A stretch of 36,218 nucleotides of DNA, from the NCBI GenBank assembly GCA_945787125.1, contig CALZHW010000018.1, forward strand, positions 1-36,218. The letters run 5' to 3'. Source of the stretch: an uncultured Ectothiorhodospiraceae bacterium (GTDB lineage: Bacteria > Pseudomonadota > Gammaproteobacteria > S012-40). Of this stretch, positions 23,138 through 32,442 are shown piece after piece (the first letter of the stretch is position 1; each line of letters begins with the position of its first letter). The translations under genes were made by a program, and so were the position numbers. Below the pieces are notes generated by a model that saw only the letters and a program-made list of their open reading frames with translations, ran no database searches and was not told where the DNA came from.

Positions 23138-24453
23138 AAAGAATCGAAACAGCTATCGTAAAAATATGGGGCAATACGGTTGGTGCGCTAGCATGGCTTG
23201 ATGAGCGAGGTTATGCCATATTCGAATACGATCCTGATTTTTTAAAGAAAGACCTGGACATAGCGCCTATTCACATGAGCCTGGATAGTGCACGTATGGG
23301 CGACGGCAAGTTTTCATTCCCCACCCTAAGTAGAGATACCTTTCTCGGATTACCCGGTTTATTAGCGGATGCCTTGCCGGATAAATTCGGCAATAGCATT
23401 ATAGATACATGGCTAGCCCGAAATGGTCGAGATAGCGCAAGCTTTAGTCCAGTTGAGCGTCTTTGCTATACAGGTAGGCGCGGTATGGGAGCTCTGGAGT
23501 TTGAACCTGCAATTACGGGTAAATATGATACCTCCGTTTCTGTTGAGGTATCAGACCTGGTTGCGCTCGCACAGGATGTAATGAAAGAAAGGAAAGGCCT
23601 GAAAACAGAATTGGGCAGCACTGCGAATGGCTCTGAAAATGAAACGGCTGATGCCATTCTGGACATTCTTCGGGTAGGTACATCGGCAGGAGGTGCTAGG
23701 CCCAAGGCTGTTATTGCGATGGATAAGCAAGGCAATGTTCGATCAGGTCAAGTTAAGGCACCCGCTGGTTATGATTATTGGCTGCTCAAATTTGATGGTG
23801 TGACTGATTTGGAGCTAGGTGAACCCAGAGGCTACGGTCGTATAGAATATGCTTACTATTTAATGGCAAAAGCGGCAGGCATAAATATGACAGAATGCCG
23901 GTTATTGGAAGAAAATGGTCGTGCGCACTTCATGACAAAACGATTTGACTGGGAGAATGATATAAAGCTTCATATGCAATCCCTTTGCGGTATTGCACAT
24001 TATGATTTTAATATGCCAGGTGCCTATAGTTATGAGCAAGCTTTCACGGTTATGCGTAGATTACGGTTAAGTAAAGCCGAAGCCGCTGAACAATTTAGGC
24101 GTATGGTATTTAATATTGCTGCGCGTGATCTTGATGATCATACCAAAAACATTTCTTTCTTGATGACAGCTGATGGTAAATGGAATTTATCGCCGGCATA
24201 CGATGTGACTTATGCGCACAATCCTGCTGGAAAATGGACGAATCAACATCAGATGAGCGTCAATAACAAACGTGATAATTTTACCCGGCAAGACCTTATT
24301 GCCATTGCTGATTCCATTAGCTTAAACAAGGCGGAAGAGATTATTAATGATGTTGTTAGTGCCTTAGATAAGTGGCCTGAGTTTGCTAAATCAGCGGGTA
24401 TAAAACCTGAAGTGGCCGAGGAAATTAAAATTAATCATCGGCAACTTGAATAG
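23131..24453 (+). CDS. hipA: HipA-family Ser/Thr kinase toxin
   Basis: 440 residues. HipA kinases arrest growth by phosphorylating a target; in E. coli it is glutamyl-tRNA synthetase, giving ppGpp synthesis and persistence. Visible: the N-terminal segment LPGLLADALPDKFG, a glycine-rich loop GTSAGGARPKAV with Ser185 in the place of the autophosphorylated Ser150 of E. coli HipA, catalytic DDHTKN (Asp335, Asn340) and SPAYDVT (Asp358). All key residues are present, so an active toxin is likely. Starts with GTG inside the hipB end. The gene is followed by a strong terminator. Homology to E. coli HipA looks distant, so the target may differ. Confidence 0.93.
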   Translation: MVKRIETAIVKIWGNTVGALAWLDERGYAIFEYDPDFLKKDLDIAPIHMSLDSARMGDGKFSFPTLSRDTFLGLPGLLADALPDKFGNSIIDTWLARNGRDSASFSPVERLCYTGRRGMGALEFEPAITGKYDTSVSVEVSDLVALAQDVMKERKGLKTELGSTANGSENETADAILDILRVGTSAGGARPKAVIAMDKQGNVRSGQVKAPAGYDYWLLKFDGVTDLELGEPRGYGRIEYAYYLMAKAAGINMTECRLLEENGRAHFMTKRFDWENDIKLHMQSLCGIAHYDFNMPGAYSYEQAFTVMRRLRLSKAEAAEQFRRMVFNIAARDLDDHTKNISFLMTADGKWNLSPAYDVTYAHNPAGKWTNQHQMSVNNKRDNFTRQDLIAIADSISLNKAEEIINDVVSALDKWPEFAKSAGIKPEVAEEIKINHRQLE

Positions 24454-24474
24454 GGCAGCAAGAAATATAGTCAT

Positions 24475-24500
24475 AAAAAAGCGCCACTAAGGGCGCTTTT
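24475..24500. terminator. Intrinsic terminator after hipA
   Basis: AAAAGCGCC-actaag-GGCGCTTTT: a perfect 9-bp stem with a 6-base loop, starting 22 bases after the hipA stop. Runs of A on the left and T on the right make it potentially bidirectional, so it may also end the minus-strand YjfB-like transcript. Confidence 0.8.
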
Positions 24501-24541
24501 GAATAGGAAATGAAATTAGAATTAATAGATATTTCGCGATA

Positions 24542-24739
24542 CTATGCCTGGACGTTGATTTTATTACCCAAATGAGGCTCACTGGGGGGTGTTGATTGTT
24601 TGACCGAATCGATCAGTTGATTTGCAACATTAGATTGGATATCTAGGGCTTTTTTTGCCACATGAATGCCAATCGCATCACCCGTTTGCTGCATTTTACT
24701 TTGAGTCACCACACCGCTTGAGATGCTGTTGATATCCAC
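24542..24739 (-). CDS. YjfB-family putative motility protein
   Basis: 65 residues. It matches the small YjfB-like family by its layout: the N-terminal MDINSISSGV, the central helical part with VAKKALDIQSNVANQLIDSV, and a Pro/Ser-rich linker ending HLGNKINVQA. The LKKALDIQ and HLGxxxxxxA elements are the recognisable marks. Family members are found with flagellar or motility genes in many bacteria, hence the name, but the molecular role is not known. No flagellar gene is in this window. The start is GTG, supported by AAGGAG about eight bases upstream. Monocistronic. Confidence 0.82.
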   Translation of the reverse strand: MDINSISSGVVTQSKMQQTGDAIGIHVAKKALDIQSNVANQLIDSVKQSTPPSEPHLGNKINVQA

Positions 24740-24864
24740 GGTTTTCTCCTTTGTGAATTGTTCTACAGGTTAATCGGCTGTTTTTGGGGAAAGTTAATAC
24801 AAATTCTCCCGATTTATCGGGATTTCGTGATAAGAAGATCATATTTAAGTAATGCTAAGAGCAA

Positions 24865-24891
24865 AAAAAACCTGCTGATTGCAGGTTTTTT
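24865..24891 (-). terminator. Intrinsic terminator of the small secreted-protein gene
   Basis: AAAAAACCTGC-tgatt-GCAGGTTTTTT: an 11-bp stem with a 5-base loop and A/T runs on both sides. It lies 22 bases beyond the stop codon of the minus-strand gene at 24913-25203, in the correct place to end that transcript. Confidence 0.85.
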
Positions 24892-24912
24892 CCTTTAAAT
24901 CACTTTAATTAT

Positions 24913-25203
24913 TTAAAGCGCGATGCCAACAGCGACTAATGCGCCTTCGTCATCTTCTTCATAATTGATCACAACCCGACCTGACGCCTGGCCGACTTCT
25001 TTCATGATGTCTTTACTGGCCGAAAAGGTGATTGGGCTATTGGTTTCTGCATCGCGGATGGTGAATGTGGAGTTATCTGCATTAACTTTCAAGACACTGC
25101 CAATATGTTTGCCGGATTCTTCGCCACCACAGGCCATCACGCCGTTCGCTGCTAAACCAAGAAATACGGCTAATGCACTGCTTATTAAGAAGTTCTTCAT
25201 CAT
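24913..25203 (-). CDS. Small secreted protein of unknown function
   Basis: 96 residues. Residues 1-24 form a signal peptide (MKNFLISSALAVFLGLAANG then VMACG). The AC-G after the hydrophobic core could be a cleavage site; a lipobox reading (VMAC) is also possible, which would make it a lipoprotein. The mature part has short strands: GSVLKVNADNSTFTIRDAET, then PITFSASKDIM and GRVVINYEEDDEGALVAVGI, suggesting a small beta domain of the OB or copper-binding kind, but I cannot name the family. The ATG at 25203 has AGGAG nine bases upstream. A strong terminator follows the stop codon, so it is a single-gene unit. Confidence 0.72.
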   Translation of the reverse strand: MMKNFLISSALAVFLGLAANGVMACGGEESGKHIGSVLKVNADNSTFTIRDAETNSPITFSASKDIMKEVGQASGRVVINYEEDDEGALVAVGIAL

Positions 25204-25329
25204 TTACACTTGCTCCTGTTGTATGTCTATCGTTTTGCTTACTTTATATTATTTCGAAAGCTTTATAAGTATCAACTAATAAAGCGTTAGAGCAAGTGCT
25301 TTTACCAGAGTTCCTTGCTGCTCAGGAAA

Positions 25330-27633
25330 TTATGCACCTTCTTTCGCTTTATTAAAAGCCAGCGCAAAGGCTGAATTTGCCGCAACTGGTGGCGTATTAG
25401 CCGGCTGGGACTTGCGTTTTTCTGGTTTTTTACTCATGGGCGTTGTTTTTGTTGCGGCGGTGTCAGCTAACCGCATGGAGAGTGAAATGCGCTTGCGGGC
25501 AATGTCCACTTCGAGTACTTTAACTTTGACGATATCGCCTGCCTTAACCACGCTGCGTGGATTATCAACAAATTTATCAGCAATGGCAGAGATGTGTACC
25601 AGCCCATCTTGATGTACACCGATGTCAACAAATGCACCAAAGTTGGTTATGTTGGTCACAACGCCTTCAAGAATCATGTTTGGCTCAAGGTGAGCCATGG
25701 TTTCAACGCCTTCTTTAAACTGCGCTGTTTTGAATTCTGGGCGCGGATCTCTGCCCGGTTTTTCCAGTTCATTCAAAATATCTTGAACGGTGGGTCTACC
25801 AAATTTTTCATCCACATAGTCTTCGATTTTTAAGTTCTTTAACAACACTGCATTGCCAATAATTTGTTTAATTTCTTTTTCTGTCCGGGAAACAATTTGT
25901 TCGACCAGCGGATAAGCTTCTGGATGCACGGTTGATGCGTCAAGTGGATTTTTGCCGTCCATAATCCGTAAGAAGCCCGCACATTGTTCAAAGGCCTTTT
26001 CACCTAGGCGCGGGACTTTTTTCAAATCTTTGCGCTGTGAAAATTTACCATTTTCATCGCGAAATTTTACAATGTTGCTTGCCAATGTTTTGTTTAGGCC
26101 AGAAATAAACGAAAGCAATGCTGCAGAAGCGGTATTAACGTCAACCCCTACCGCATTCACACAATTTTCAACGACTGACCCCAGTTTTTTACCCAGCTTC
26201 GATTGATTGACATCATGTTGATACTGGCCAACACCAATAGCTTTCGGTTCAATCTTTACTAATTCCGCCAACGGATCTTGTAAACGTCGTGCGATGGAAA
26301 TGGCGCCACGCACGGTGACATCAAGATCTGGAAATTCTTGTCCGGCAGTTTCAGAAGCGGAATATACCGAGGCACCGGCTTCAGAAACGACAATCTTCTG
26401 TAGCCTCAATTCAGGGTGTTTAGCAATTAATTCTGCGGCCAGTCTTTCAGTTTCACGCGAGGCCGTGCCATTGCCGATGCTGATAAGCTCAACGTTATAT
26501 TGTTTGGCAAGTACCGCGAGCTTTTGCATGGCTTGAGCATATTGGTTTTGCGGTTGGTGAGGATAGATCACGTCATTGGCAATATATTTTCCAGTATTGT
26601 CAACGATCGCAACTTTCACGCCGCTTCTAAAGCCTGGGTCAAGTCCCATGGTAGTGCGTGGGCCAGCGGGTGCTGCCATTAATAAATCATGCAGGTTGGT
26701 GGAGAACACATTGATCGCTTCAAGGTCGGCCGCGTCTTTTATCGTTAATTTAATTTCGGTATCCAGTCGGGTTGATAATTTTACTCGCCAGGCCCAGCGT
26801 GCGCATTCTTTTAAATATTGACTTGCTGCTTGGTCATTGCTCAAGGAAAATTGCTTAATGATAAAGTTGGTGCAAACCGTGCTCTGGTTAATATTGACTA
26901 TTTCACCTTCTTCTTCAATAACCAGATTCATTTGCAGGATTGCTTCATTGCGCCCGCGGTAGATGGCTAATGCCCGGTGTGAGGGAATGCTGCGCACCGG
27001 TTCAACCATATCGAAATAATCGGTGAATTTGCTGCCTACTTCCTCTTTGCCTTCGATGACTTTGGATTGCACTTGGGCGTTTTCCCATAAGTACTCACGT
27101 AATTTGGTGCTCAGTGCAGGGTCATCAGCAAATGTTTCCATCAGGATTTGTTTGGCACCTTCGAGAGCGTCACTGGCCTCATTGATATTGTTTTTAGCAT
27201 TAATGAATTGTATTGCTGTTGCTTCTGGATCAAGTGTTTGATCTTCTAGCAATTGAATTGCGAGTGGTTCCAATCCGGCTTCTCTGGCGATTTGTGCTTT
27301 GGTTCTGCGCTTTGGCATAAAGGGGCGATACAAGTCTTCAAGTTCGGTTTTTGAATCTGTATTAACAATGTTATTTTCTAGCTCAGGGGTTAATTTTTCG
27401 AGTTCAGTCATTGATTTTAAAACGACTTTTTTGCGATCTTCCAACTCGCGTAAATAATTTAGCCTTTCTTCGAGCTGGCGAAGCTTGACATCGTCCAGTC
27501 CGCCAGTGATTTCTTTACGATAACGCGCAATAAAAGGCACCGTGGCGCCATCGTCAAGCATTTGTATAGTAGCGTTAATGTTTTTTTCTGAGGTGTTAAG
27601 CTCAGCAGCAAGGTATTGAGGAATATTTAGCAT
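25330..27633 (-). CDS. tex: Tex, RNA-binding transcription accessory protein
   Basis: 767 residues, the normal length for Tex. Layout: N-terminal helical Tex region ([26 protein letters not shown]), a YqgF-like RNase-H fold ([19 protein letters not shown] to about residue 460), helix-hairpin-helix repeats ([22 protein letters not shown], and [24 protein letters not shown]), and a C-terminal S1 domain ([30 protein letters not shown]). A basic, low-complexity tail follows ([19 protein letters not shown]). Tex binds nucleic acid and associates with RNA polymerase and ribosomes; in pathogens it affects toxin expression. No strong ribosome-binding site is seen. It is monocistronic. Confidence 0.96.
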   Translation of the reverse strand: MLNIPQYLAAELNTSEKNINATIQMLDDGATVPFIARYRKEITGGLDDVKLRQLEERLNYLRELEDRKKVVLKSMTELEKLTPELENNIVNTDSKTELEDLYRPFMPKRRTKAQIAREAGLEPLAIQLLEDQTLDPEATAIQFINAKNNINEASDALEGAKQILMETFADDPALSTKLREYLWENAQVQSKVIEGKEEVGSKFTDYFDMVEPVRSIPSHRALAIYRGRNEAILQMNLVIEEEGEIVNINQSTVCTNFIIKQFSLSNDQAASQYLKECARWAWRVKLSTRLDTEIKLTIKDAADLEAINVFSTNLHDLLMAAPAGPRTTMGLDPGFRSGVKVAIVDNTGKYIANDVIYPHQPQNQYAQAMQKLAVLAKQYNVELISIGNGTASRETERLAAELIAKHPELRLQKIVVSEAGASVYSASETAGQEFPDLDVTVRGAISIARRLQDPLAELVKIEPKAIGVGQYQHDVNQSKLGKKLGSVVENCVNAVGVDVNTASAALLSFISGLNKTLASNIVKFRDENGKFSQRKDLKKVPRLGEKAFEQCAGFLRIMDGKNPLDASTVHPEAYPLVEQIVSRTEKEIKQIIGNAVLLKNLKIEDYVDEKFGRPTVQDILNELEKPGRDPRPEFKTAQFKEGVETMAHLEPNMILEGVVTNITNFGAFVDIGVHQDGLVHISAIADKFVDNPRSVVKAGDIVKVKVLEVDIARKRISLSMRLADTAATKTTPMSKKPEKRKSQPANTPPVAANSAFALAFNKAKEGA

Positions 27634-27728
27634 TTTGATTAATATGTTACCGAAAGTAAAAAATAGGTTTATCCTGGAATAATCGCAGTTCAGCTGATTA
27701 ATCTAGGTTTATATCAAGCTAACGATTG

Positions 27729-27990
27729 TAACCCGGATATTTCATGAATTCACGAGATTATCGCGAAGAGATTTTATTTTACAGCAGATTATCTGATTGA
27801 GCGCCGTACCCGTGCGTACGGTCGATTGACGACTGCATGGATGCAGGAGATACGAGCCCATGGATGGGCGAAGGTAGAACAATGCAGGAGCAATTGTCGA
27901 GAGCAACGCAGGAGCAGCTTGCCGAAGATAATCTTCTGTAGAATCAAAGATCAAGCGAGAAATCGTGTAATTCATGAATTGTTCGGGGTA
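27729..27990 (+). repeat. R2 fold-back element with a 96-bp insertion at the tip (262 bp)
   Basis: The outer 166 bases match the copy at 19683-19848 closely, including the ends TAACCCGGATATTTCATGAA and TTCATGAATTGTTCGGGGTA (the last bases degenerate). At the tip of the hairpin 96 extra bases (27830-27925) are present, made of short hairpins: TGCAT-gg-ATGCA and GCCCAT-gg-ATGGGC, plus repeated GCAGGAG. The length difference between the two copies (96) equals the insertion, so nothing else changed. It fills most of the 27634-28060 gap between tex and the phospholipase gene. Overlapping short frames through it are not genes. Confidence 0.87.
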
Positions 27991-28060
27991 GAGTATCGCG
28001 TAATTGATCCAGTGAATTTGGTTGAGGGCACGTTCCTAAGGAAGAAAACAATCTAACCGT

Positions 28061-29233
28061 CTATTCTTCCTCAGCAAAACCCATAAACTGCATAACTTCG
28101 TCTTTACGTGCAATAGTGTCACTATATCCCAGGGCGATTAGTTCGCGGCAATATTCTTTTTCGAACAATAAATAACTGATCAAGTTTGAGCCATGCTTGC
28201 GTGAGGTACCTAAACGCCGCAGAAAAATGCGAACCGATTTGGGCATCAAGTCGTAGTGTTTTTGCGCGATAGGATACAAGTCTCGGCTGGGTGAAATATA
28301 TAGGATCTCAACTTGCCGCATGCTTACACTGTTGTCTGGTAAGTGTTTTTCAGGAATTTGGCTCAGATTCTTATTGGCTCGCTGGATGCGCTCAACGTCG
28401 GCGCTCACATTATCAAGGAAGATGCTATCTAAAACATGTCCAGCAACTTGGCCCAGCGAAGGGTTGCGATCTATCCTTTTTTCGGATTCACTCGCAGGGG
28501 CTTCGTGTTTATTACCTATAATGAGCAGTTTGTTTGCGCCTAAATGCAAAGCGGGACTGGTTGGTGAATGTTGGCGCATTGTGCCGTCACCATAAAAATC
28601 ATTGTCAATTGATTCTGTAGCAAATAGAAAAGGAATGGCGGAAGACGCCATTAGGTGTTGTAGGCCAATTTTTGCATGTATGCCGACCTGATTAGTACGG
28701 GACCAAGGTTGGATTTCCTCGTGTCCTTGAATGAATGAGACAGAATCACCCGTTGAATAACTCGAAGCGGTAATGCACAAAGCTTCCAGATGTCCATCAT
28801 TAATGGAGTTTTGAATATTATCAAATGGTAAATAATAACGCAGCAATTCCTCAAGTGGCTCTCTATTTAGCATAGCGACAGGATCGTATTTGCCTAATCC
28901 ACCCGTTGTTAATGCAGCCATCCAATGCAAAGCGGTGCCGGTTAGATTGGTGACATCACTGCGGAAGACTTGATCAACATGGAAATTTCCCCAGACATGA
29001 ACCAAACGCCAGATAGCTTCACGAAACTGGTGTGCGTAAATACCAAGAGCAGCTGCATTGATTGCACCTGCGGATGTGCCGCAGATGATAGGGAAAGGGT
29101 TGGCGGCGTGTTTTGGTAAAGTGTCAGCTAAAGCTTTGAGCACGCCAACTTGATACGCGGCTCTGGCACCGCCGCCAGAAAGTAGTAGTCCAATTTTAGG
29201 TTCATCTGGCTGTCCCTGTTTTTGCCAAAACAT
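28061..29233 (-). CDS. Patatin-like phospholipase
   Basis: 390 residues. Patatin-fold lipid acyl hydrolase with the serine–aspartate dyad: oxyanion loop GGGARAAYQVG (residues 20-30), nucleophile elbow GTSAG with Ser54, and Asp216 in the DGT motif (FYGDGTMRQ), where other members have DGG or DGA. No signal peptide or membrane helix is seen, so it is probably cytoplasmic or peripheral. About 150 residues after the catalytic domain (NVSADVERIQRANKNLSQI onward, ending ARKDEVMQFMGFAEEE) are typical of a proteobacterial family of predicted esterases. AAGGA precedes the ATG. It follows ridA by 27 bases on the same strand and could be the last gene of that transcript. Confidence 0.9.
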   Translation of the reverse strand: MFWQKQGQPDEPKIGLLLSGGGARAAYQVGVLKALADTLPKHAANPFPIICGTSAGAINAAALGIYAHQFREAIWRLVHVWGNFHVDQVFRSDVTNLTGTALHWMAALTTGGLGKYDPVAMLNREPLEELLRYYLPFDNIQNSINDGHLEALCITASSYSTGDSVSFIQGHEEIQPWSRTNQVGIHAKIGLQHLMASSAIPFLFATESIDNDFYGDGTMRQHSPTSPALHLGANKLLIIGNKHEAPASESEKRIDRNPSLGQVAGHVLDSIFLDNVSADVERIQRANKNLSQIPEKHLPDNSVSMRQVEILYISPSRDLYPIAQKHYDLMPKSVRIFLRRLGTSRKHGSNLISYLLFEKEYCRELIALGYSDTIARKDEVMQFMGFAEEE

Positions 29234-29260
29234 GGTTTATCCTTTTTAATTATTGCTGGC

Positions 29261-29641
29261 TTACAATACCATAATGCCATCCATTTCAACTTGTGCATTT
29301 TTTGGTAATGACGCGACGCCTATAGCGGCTCGTGCGGGGTAGGGCTCTGAGAAATATTGCGCCATAATTTCATTTACCAGTGGAAAATGGCTTAAGTCGG
29401 TTAGAAAAATATTTAATTTGACGATATCTTGCAAGTCGCCATTAGCAGCCTTGCAAACTGCTGTCAGGTTTTCAAATACTTGTTTAATTTGGGCGGACAT
29501 ATCTCCATCTACCAATTCCATGCTGCTGGGCACGAGTGGAATTTGCCCGGAGAGATAGACGGTATTGCCAGTTTTGACTGCTTGTGAGTAAGTGCCGATT
29601 GCTTGCGGTGCTTTATCGGTGGATATAATTTCTTTGCTCAT
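29261..29641 (-). CDS. ridA: RidA, 2-iminobutanoate/2-iminopropanoate deaminase
   Basis: 126 residues, exactly the family size. RidA hydrolyses reactive enamines and imines made by PLP enzymes such as threonine dehydratase. Diagnostic segments: [26 protein letters not shown] at the N-terminus, [28 protein letters not shown] in the middle, and [21 protein letters not shown] near the end with the substrate-binding Arg. AAGGA lies eight bases before the ATG. It begins six bases after the spoT stop, giving the spoT–ridA arrangement common in gammaproteobacteria such as Pseudomonas. Confidence 0.96.
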   Translation of the reverse strand: MSKEIISTDKAPQAIGTYSQAVKTGNTVYLSGQIPLVPSSMELVDGDMSAQIKQVFENLTAVCKAANGDLQDIVKLNIFLTDLSHFPLVNEIMAQYFSEPYPARAAIGVASLPKNAQVEMDGIMVL

Positions 29642-29647
29642 ATTTAT

Positions 29648-31837
29648 TTATCCTTTTGTCCGGGTTATTTTTTTCACTTGATCGAGTGATCGCACATGAC
29701 GAATGATATTGGCGAGATGTTTACGATTTTTGACAGTAATTAGAAAATTCATCTCGGTGAACTTAGTATCTTTGTCATTCAATACAACGTTTTCAATATT
29801 TGATTCCATGCCTGAAATTGCAGAAGCAACGGTCGCCAATACGCCTTTTTTATTACTGACGATAATTTTTATTTCAACGGGAAATTCACCTGCGATATTT
29901 TCCTCCCATTGGAGCTCAAGAATATTTTCAGGGTTCTTTTTGGTATCTTGAATATTTGAGCAGGCAGCTATGTGGATCACTATGCCTTTACCAGCATTGA
30001 AAATACCGACAATTGAATCTCCGGGAATAGGGCGGCAACATTTTGCGTAGTTGACGACAACACCTTCAGTGCCTTTGATCGCTAAGGGCGAGACTTTTAG
30101 TCTTTCTTGCTTGAGCCATGATGGAGCGTAGCGCGAAAAAATACGTTTGAAGGCAAATGGGTGCTTGGCTTTTTTGCGGCTAATTTTGTCGAGCGGTAGT
30201 GGATGCATTCTGGCGGCAAGCTGTTTTGCGACTAACAAAGGTAGGCGGTTGCCTAAACCGATGTCTTGCAAGAGGTTCTCAAAAGCATTGATGTTCATAG
30301 ACTTTAGAAATTCGTTAGTCCGTGACTCAGGAATTTTTTCAATAGACAATGCGTGTGAAGCCAGGCTGCGCTCCAGCAAGCGACGACCTAAGGATATTGC
30401 TTCATCGGACTGAAGATTTTTCAAATAATGACGGATGTGTGTTCGTGCTTTGCCCGTTACAACAAAGTTAAGCCAGGCAGGGTTAGGTTTGGCGCCCGGC
30501 GCGGTAATGATCTCTACGGTTTGTGCAGTTTCTAGCGGTGTTCGCAGGGGTGAAAGATGGCGATCAATTTTTATGGCAACACAGGAGTCCCCAATGTCGG
30601 TATGCACTGCATACGCGAAGTCAACGCCGGTAGCACCACGTGGTAGTTCCATGATTTCACCGGTAGGCGTGAACACATAAACCACATCGGGGAACAAATC
30701 AATTTTGACATTTTCCAGAAACTCCATTGAGTTGCCGGAAGTTTTTTGGATTTCCAGAATGCCTCTTAGCCAGTCGTTAGCCGTTACTCGCGCCATATTG
30801 GCATCGTTCTGTTTGTACAACCAGTGTGCCGCAATCCCAGCTTCAGCCACTTTTTCCATGTCATCAGTACGAATCTGAACTTCAATAGGTACACCGTAAG
30901 AGCCAAATAGTACCGTGTGCAACGACTGATAGCCGTTGTTTTTAGGAATCGCAATATAGTCTTTGAAACGTCCTGGGAGAGGTTTGTACAGATTATGCAT
31001 GATGCCTACGGCGCGATAACAATCATCGACACTGTTAACGATGATTCGAAATGCATAGACATCAAAAACCTGTGAAAAGGATAGATGTTTGCTGCGCATT
31101 TTTTGGTAAATGCTATACAGGCTTTTTTCTCTACCAATAACTTTACAGATGATACCTTCGTTCGTTAATCGCTCAGAGACCGAGGTTTCAATTTTACTGA
31201 TAATTTCTGTTCGATTGCCGCGTGCTTTTAGAATTGATTCTTTAATTATTTTGTAGCGTTGCGGGTGGAGTGCTTTAAACCCCAGTTCTTGCAACTCAAC
31301 CCGGATGTTGTTTATGCCAAGTCGATGGGCAATGGGTACGTAGATATCCAACGTTTCTTTGGCGATGCGACGTTGTTTTTCAGGCCGCATAATGCCGATT
31401 GTGTGCATATTGTGCAAGCGGTCCGCGAGTTTGATCAATATTACTCGGACATCTTTTGCCATGGCTAGCATAAGCTTTTGGAAGTTCTCAGCCTGCGCTT
31501 CGGCTTTTGATTCAAACTTAATGAGAGTCAGTTTACTGACACCATCTACTAGCTCCGCCACTTCTTCGTCAAATTCTTTAGCCAATTGATCTTTGGCAAA
31601 GTCGGTATCTTCGATGACATCGTGGAGTATTGCGGCCATGAGCGTTTTATGATCTAGCTTTAGACCCGCAAGAATGCGCGCCACGGCGATTGGATGGTAA
31701 ATGTAGGGCTCACCACTGAGCCGCATTTGCCCTTCATGCGCTTCTGCACCAAACAAGTAGGCGCGGTAAACTTCCTCAACCTGTTCTTTTTCCAGGTAGG
31801 TTTCCAGCATGGTGCATAAGTCGCTGATTAAGAACAT
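29648..31837 (-). CDS. spoT: SpoT, bifunctional (p)ppGpp synthetase/hydrolase
   Basis: 729 residues. An HD hydrolase domain has His48 (YIYHPI) and the HDVIED motif at 72-77, so hydrolase activity is expected. The synthetase domain (about 215-350) includes FDVYAFRIIVNSVDDCYRAVG and GRFKDYIAIPKNNGYQSLHT. TGS (VYVFTPTGEIMELPRGAT), helical, conserved-cysteine (NYAKCCRPIPGD) and C-terminal ACT domains follow. The ATG at 31837 (MFLISDLCTMLETYL) lines up with the E. coli SpoT N-terminus and is preferred over the ATG at 31810. It is downstream of rpoZ with a 207-base gap. Confidence 0.97.
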   Translation of the reverse strand: MFLISDLCTMLETYLEKEQVEEVYRAYLFGAEAHEGQMRLSGEPYIYHPIAVARILAGLKLDHKTLMAAILHDVIEDTDFAKDQLAKEFDEEVAELVDGVSKLTLIKFESKAEAQAENFQKLMLAMAKDVRVILIKLADRLHNMHTIGIMRPEKQRRIAKETLDIYVPIAHRLGINNIRVELQELGFKALHPQRYKIIKESILKARGNRTEIISKIETSVSERLTNEGIICKVIGREKSLYSIYQKMRSKHLSFSQVFDVYAFRIIVNSVDDCYRAVGIMHNLYKPLPGRFKDYIAIPKNNGYQSLHTVLFGSYGVPIEVQIRTDDMEKVAEAGIAAHWLYKQNDANMARVTANDWLRGILEIQKTSGNSMEFLENVKIDLFPDVVYVFTPTGEIMELPRGATGVDFAYAVHTDIGDSCVAIKIDRHLSPLRTPLETAQTVEIITAPGAKPNPAWLNFVVTGKARTHIRHYLKNLQSDEAISLGRRLLERSLASHALSIEKIPESRTNEFLKSMNINAFENLLQDIGLGNRLPLLVAKQLAARMHPLPLDKISRKKAKHPFAFKRIFSRYAPSWLKQERLKVSPLAIKGTEGVVVNYAKCCRPIPGDSIVGIFNAGKGIVIHIAACSNIQDTKKNPENILELQWEENIAGEFPVEIKIIVSNKKGVLATVASAISGMESNIENVVLNDKDTKFTEMNFLITVKNRKHLANIIRHVRSLDQVKKITRTKG

Positions 31838-32005
31838 ACGATCACAAGCTTTATCTTTATATTTTTCTTTATGTTTATTACGGGGCTAAGGTTTAGTGGG
31901 TAGTAGAAACGATTAGATAACGATGCGCAATGAAAATCAATAGTCAGACAATGGGATTTGAAAAGGGGTTTGCATCGCATTGATGTAGAGAAAGGCCTTA
32001 ATGTC

Positions 32006-32026
32006 CGCAGCCAATGAGTGGCTGCG
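32006..32026 (-). other. Stem-loop between rpoZ and spoT
   Basis: CGCAGCCA-atgag-TGGCTGCG, a perfect 8-bp stem with a 5-base loop, 19 bases after the rpoZ stop. No T-run follows in the direction of transcription, so it is more likely an mRNA-processing or stability element, or a weak attenuator, than a full terminator. Confidence 0.45.
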
Positions 32027-32044
32027 TGAATAATTGTTGCGAGT

Positions 32045-32296
32045 TTATATTTCTTCTTCGATGTCGCCTTGTTCTTCAGCCAGAATTCGCATGGCTTCTC
32101 GGTGAGCCAATATTTTGGGTGTGATGAGGCCTTCAGCAATTTCGCGCAATGCAACCACGGTGGGCTTGTCATTTTCCCAGTCAATGAGCGCATCTTGACC
32201 ATTGGCGAGTTGTCTGGCACGTTTAGTGGCCAATAACACGAGTTCAAAACGGTTATCTACATTATCAAGGCAATCTTCAACAGTAACGCGAGCCAT
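32045..32296 (-). CDS. rpoZ: RNA polymerase omega subunit
   Basis: 83 residues. It starts [21 protein letters not shown], followed by [12 protein letters not shown] and the second half [18 protein letters not shown], all standard omega sequence. It helps fold beta' and, in enterobacteria, takes part in the ppGpp-binding site 1, which fits its place directly upstream of spoT. The acidic tail ([11 protein letters not shown]) is normal. GGAG lies nine bases before the ATG. In many relatives gmk precedes rpoZ; here rdgB does, 146 bases away. Confidence 0.97.
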   Translation of the reverse strand: MARVTVEDCLDNVDNRFELVLLATKRARQLANGQDALIDWENDKPTVVALREIAEGLITPKILAHREAMRILAEEQGDIEEEI

Positions 32297-32442
32297 TTGG
32301 CAAACTCCAGAGTAAGTTAAATACGGTGCGGATTATATCTGAGTTGCAGGGACTATTCCAGTCGCTCTTGGGGTGGGGTCGCGGTAGCTGGTAATTGTGC
32401 TGTAATATAGGTGCTATCTGATTGCTAATCGATGATATTCTT

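Noticed and set aside
27742..28056. Two overlapping short frames (77 and 76 codons) on opposite strands
   Set aside because: Both run through the R2 palindrome and its tip module; no binding sites or domains.
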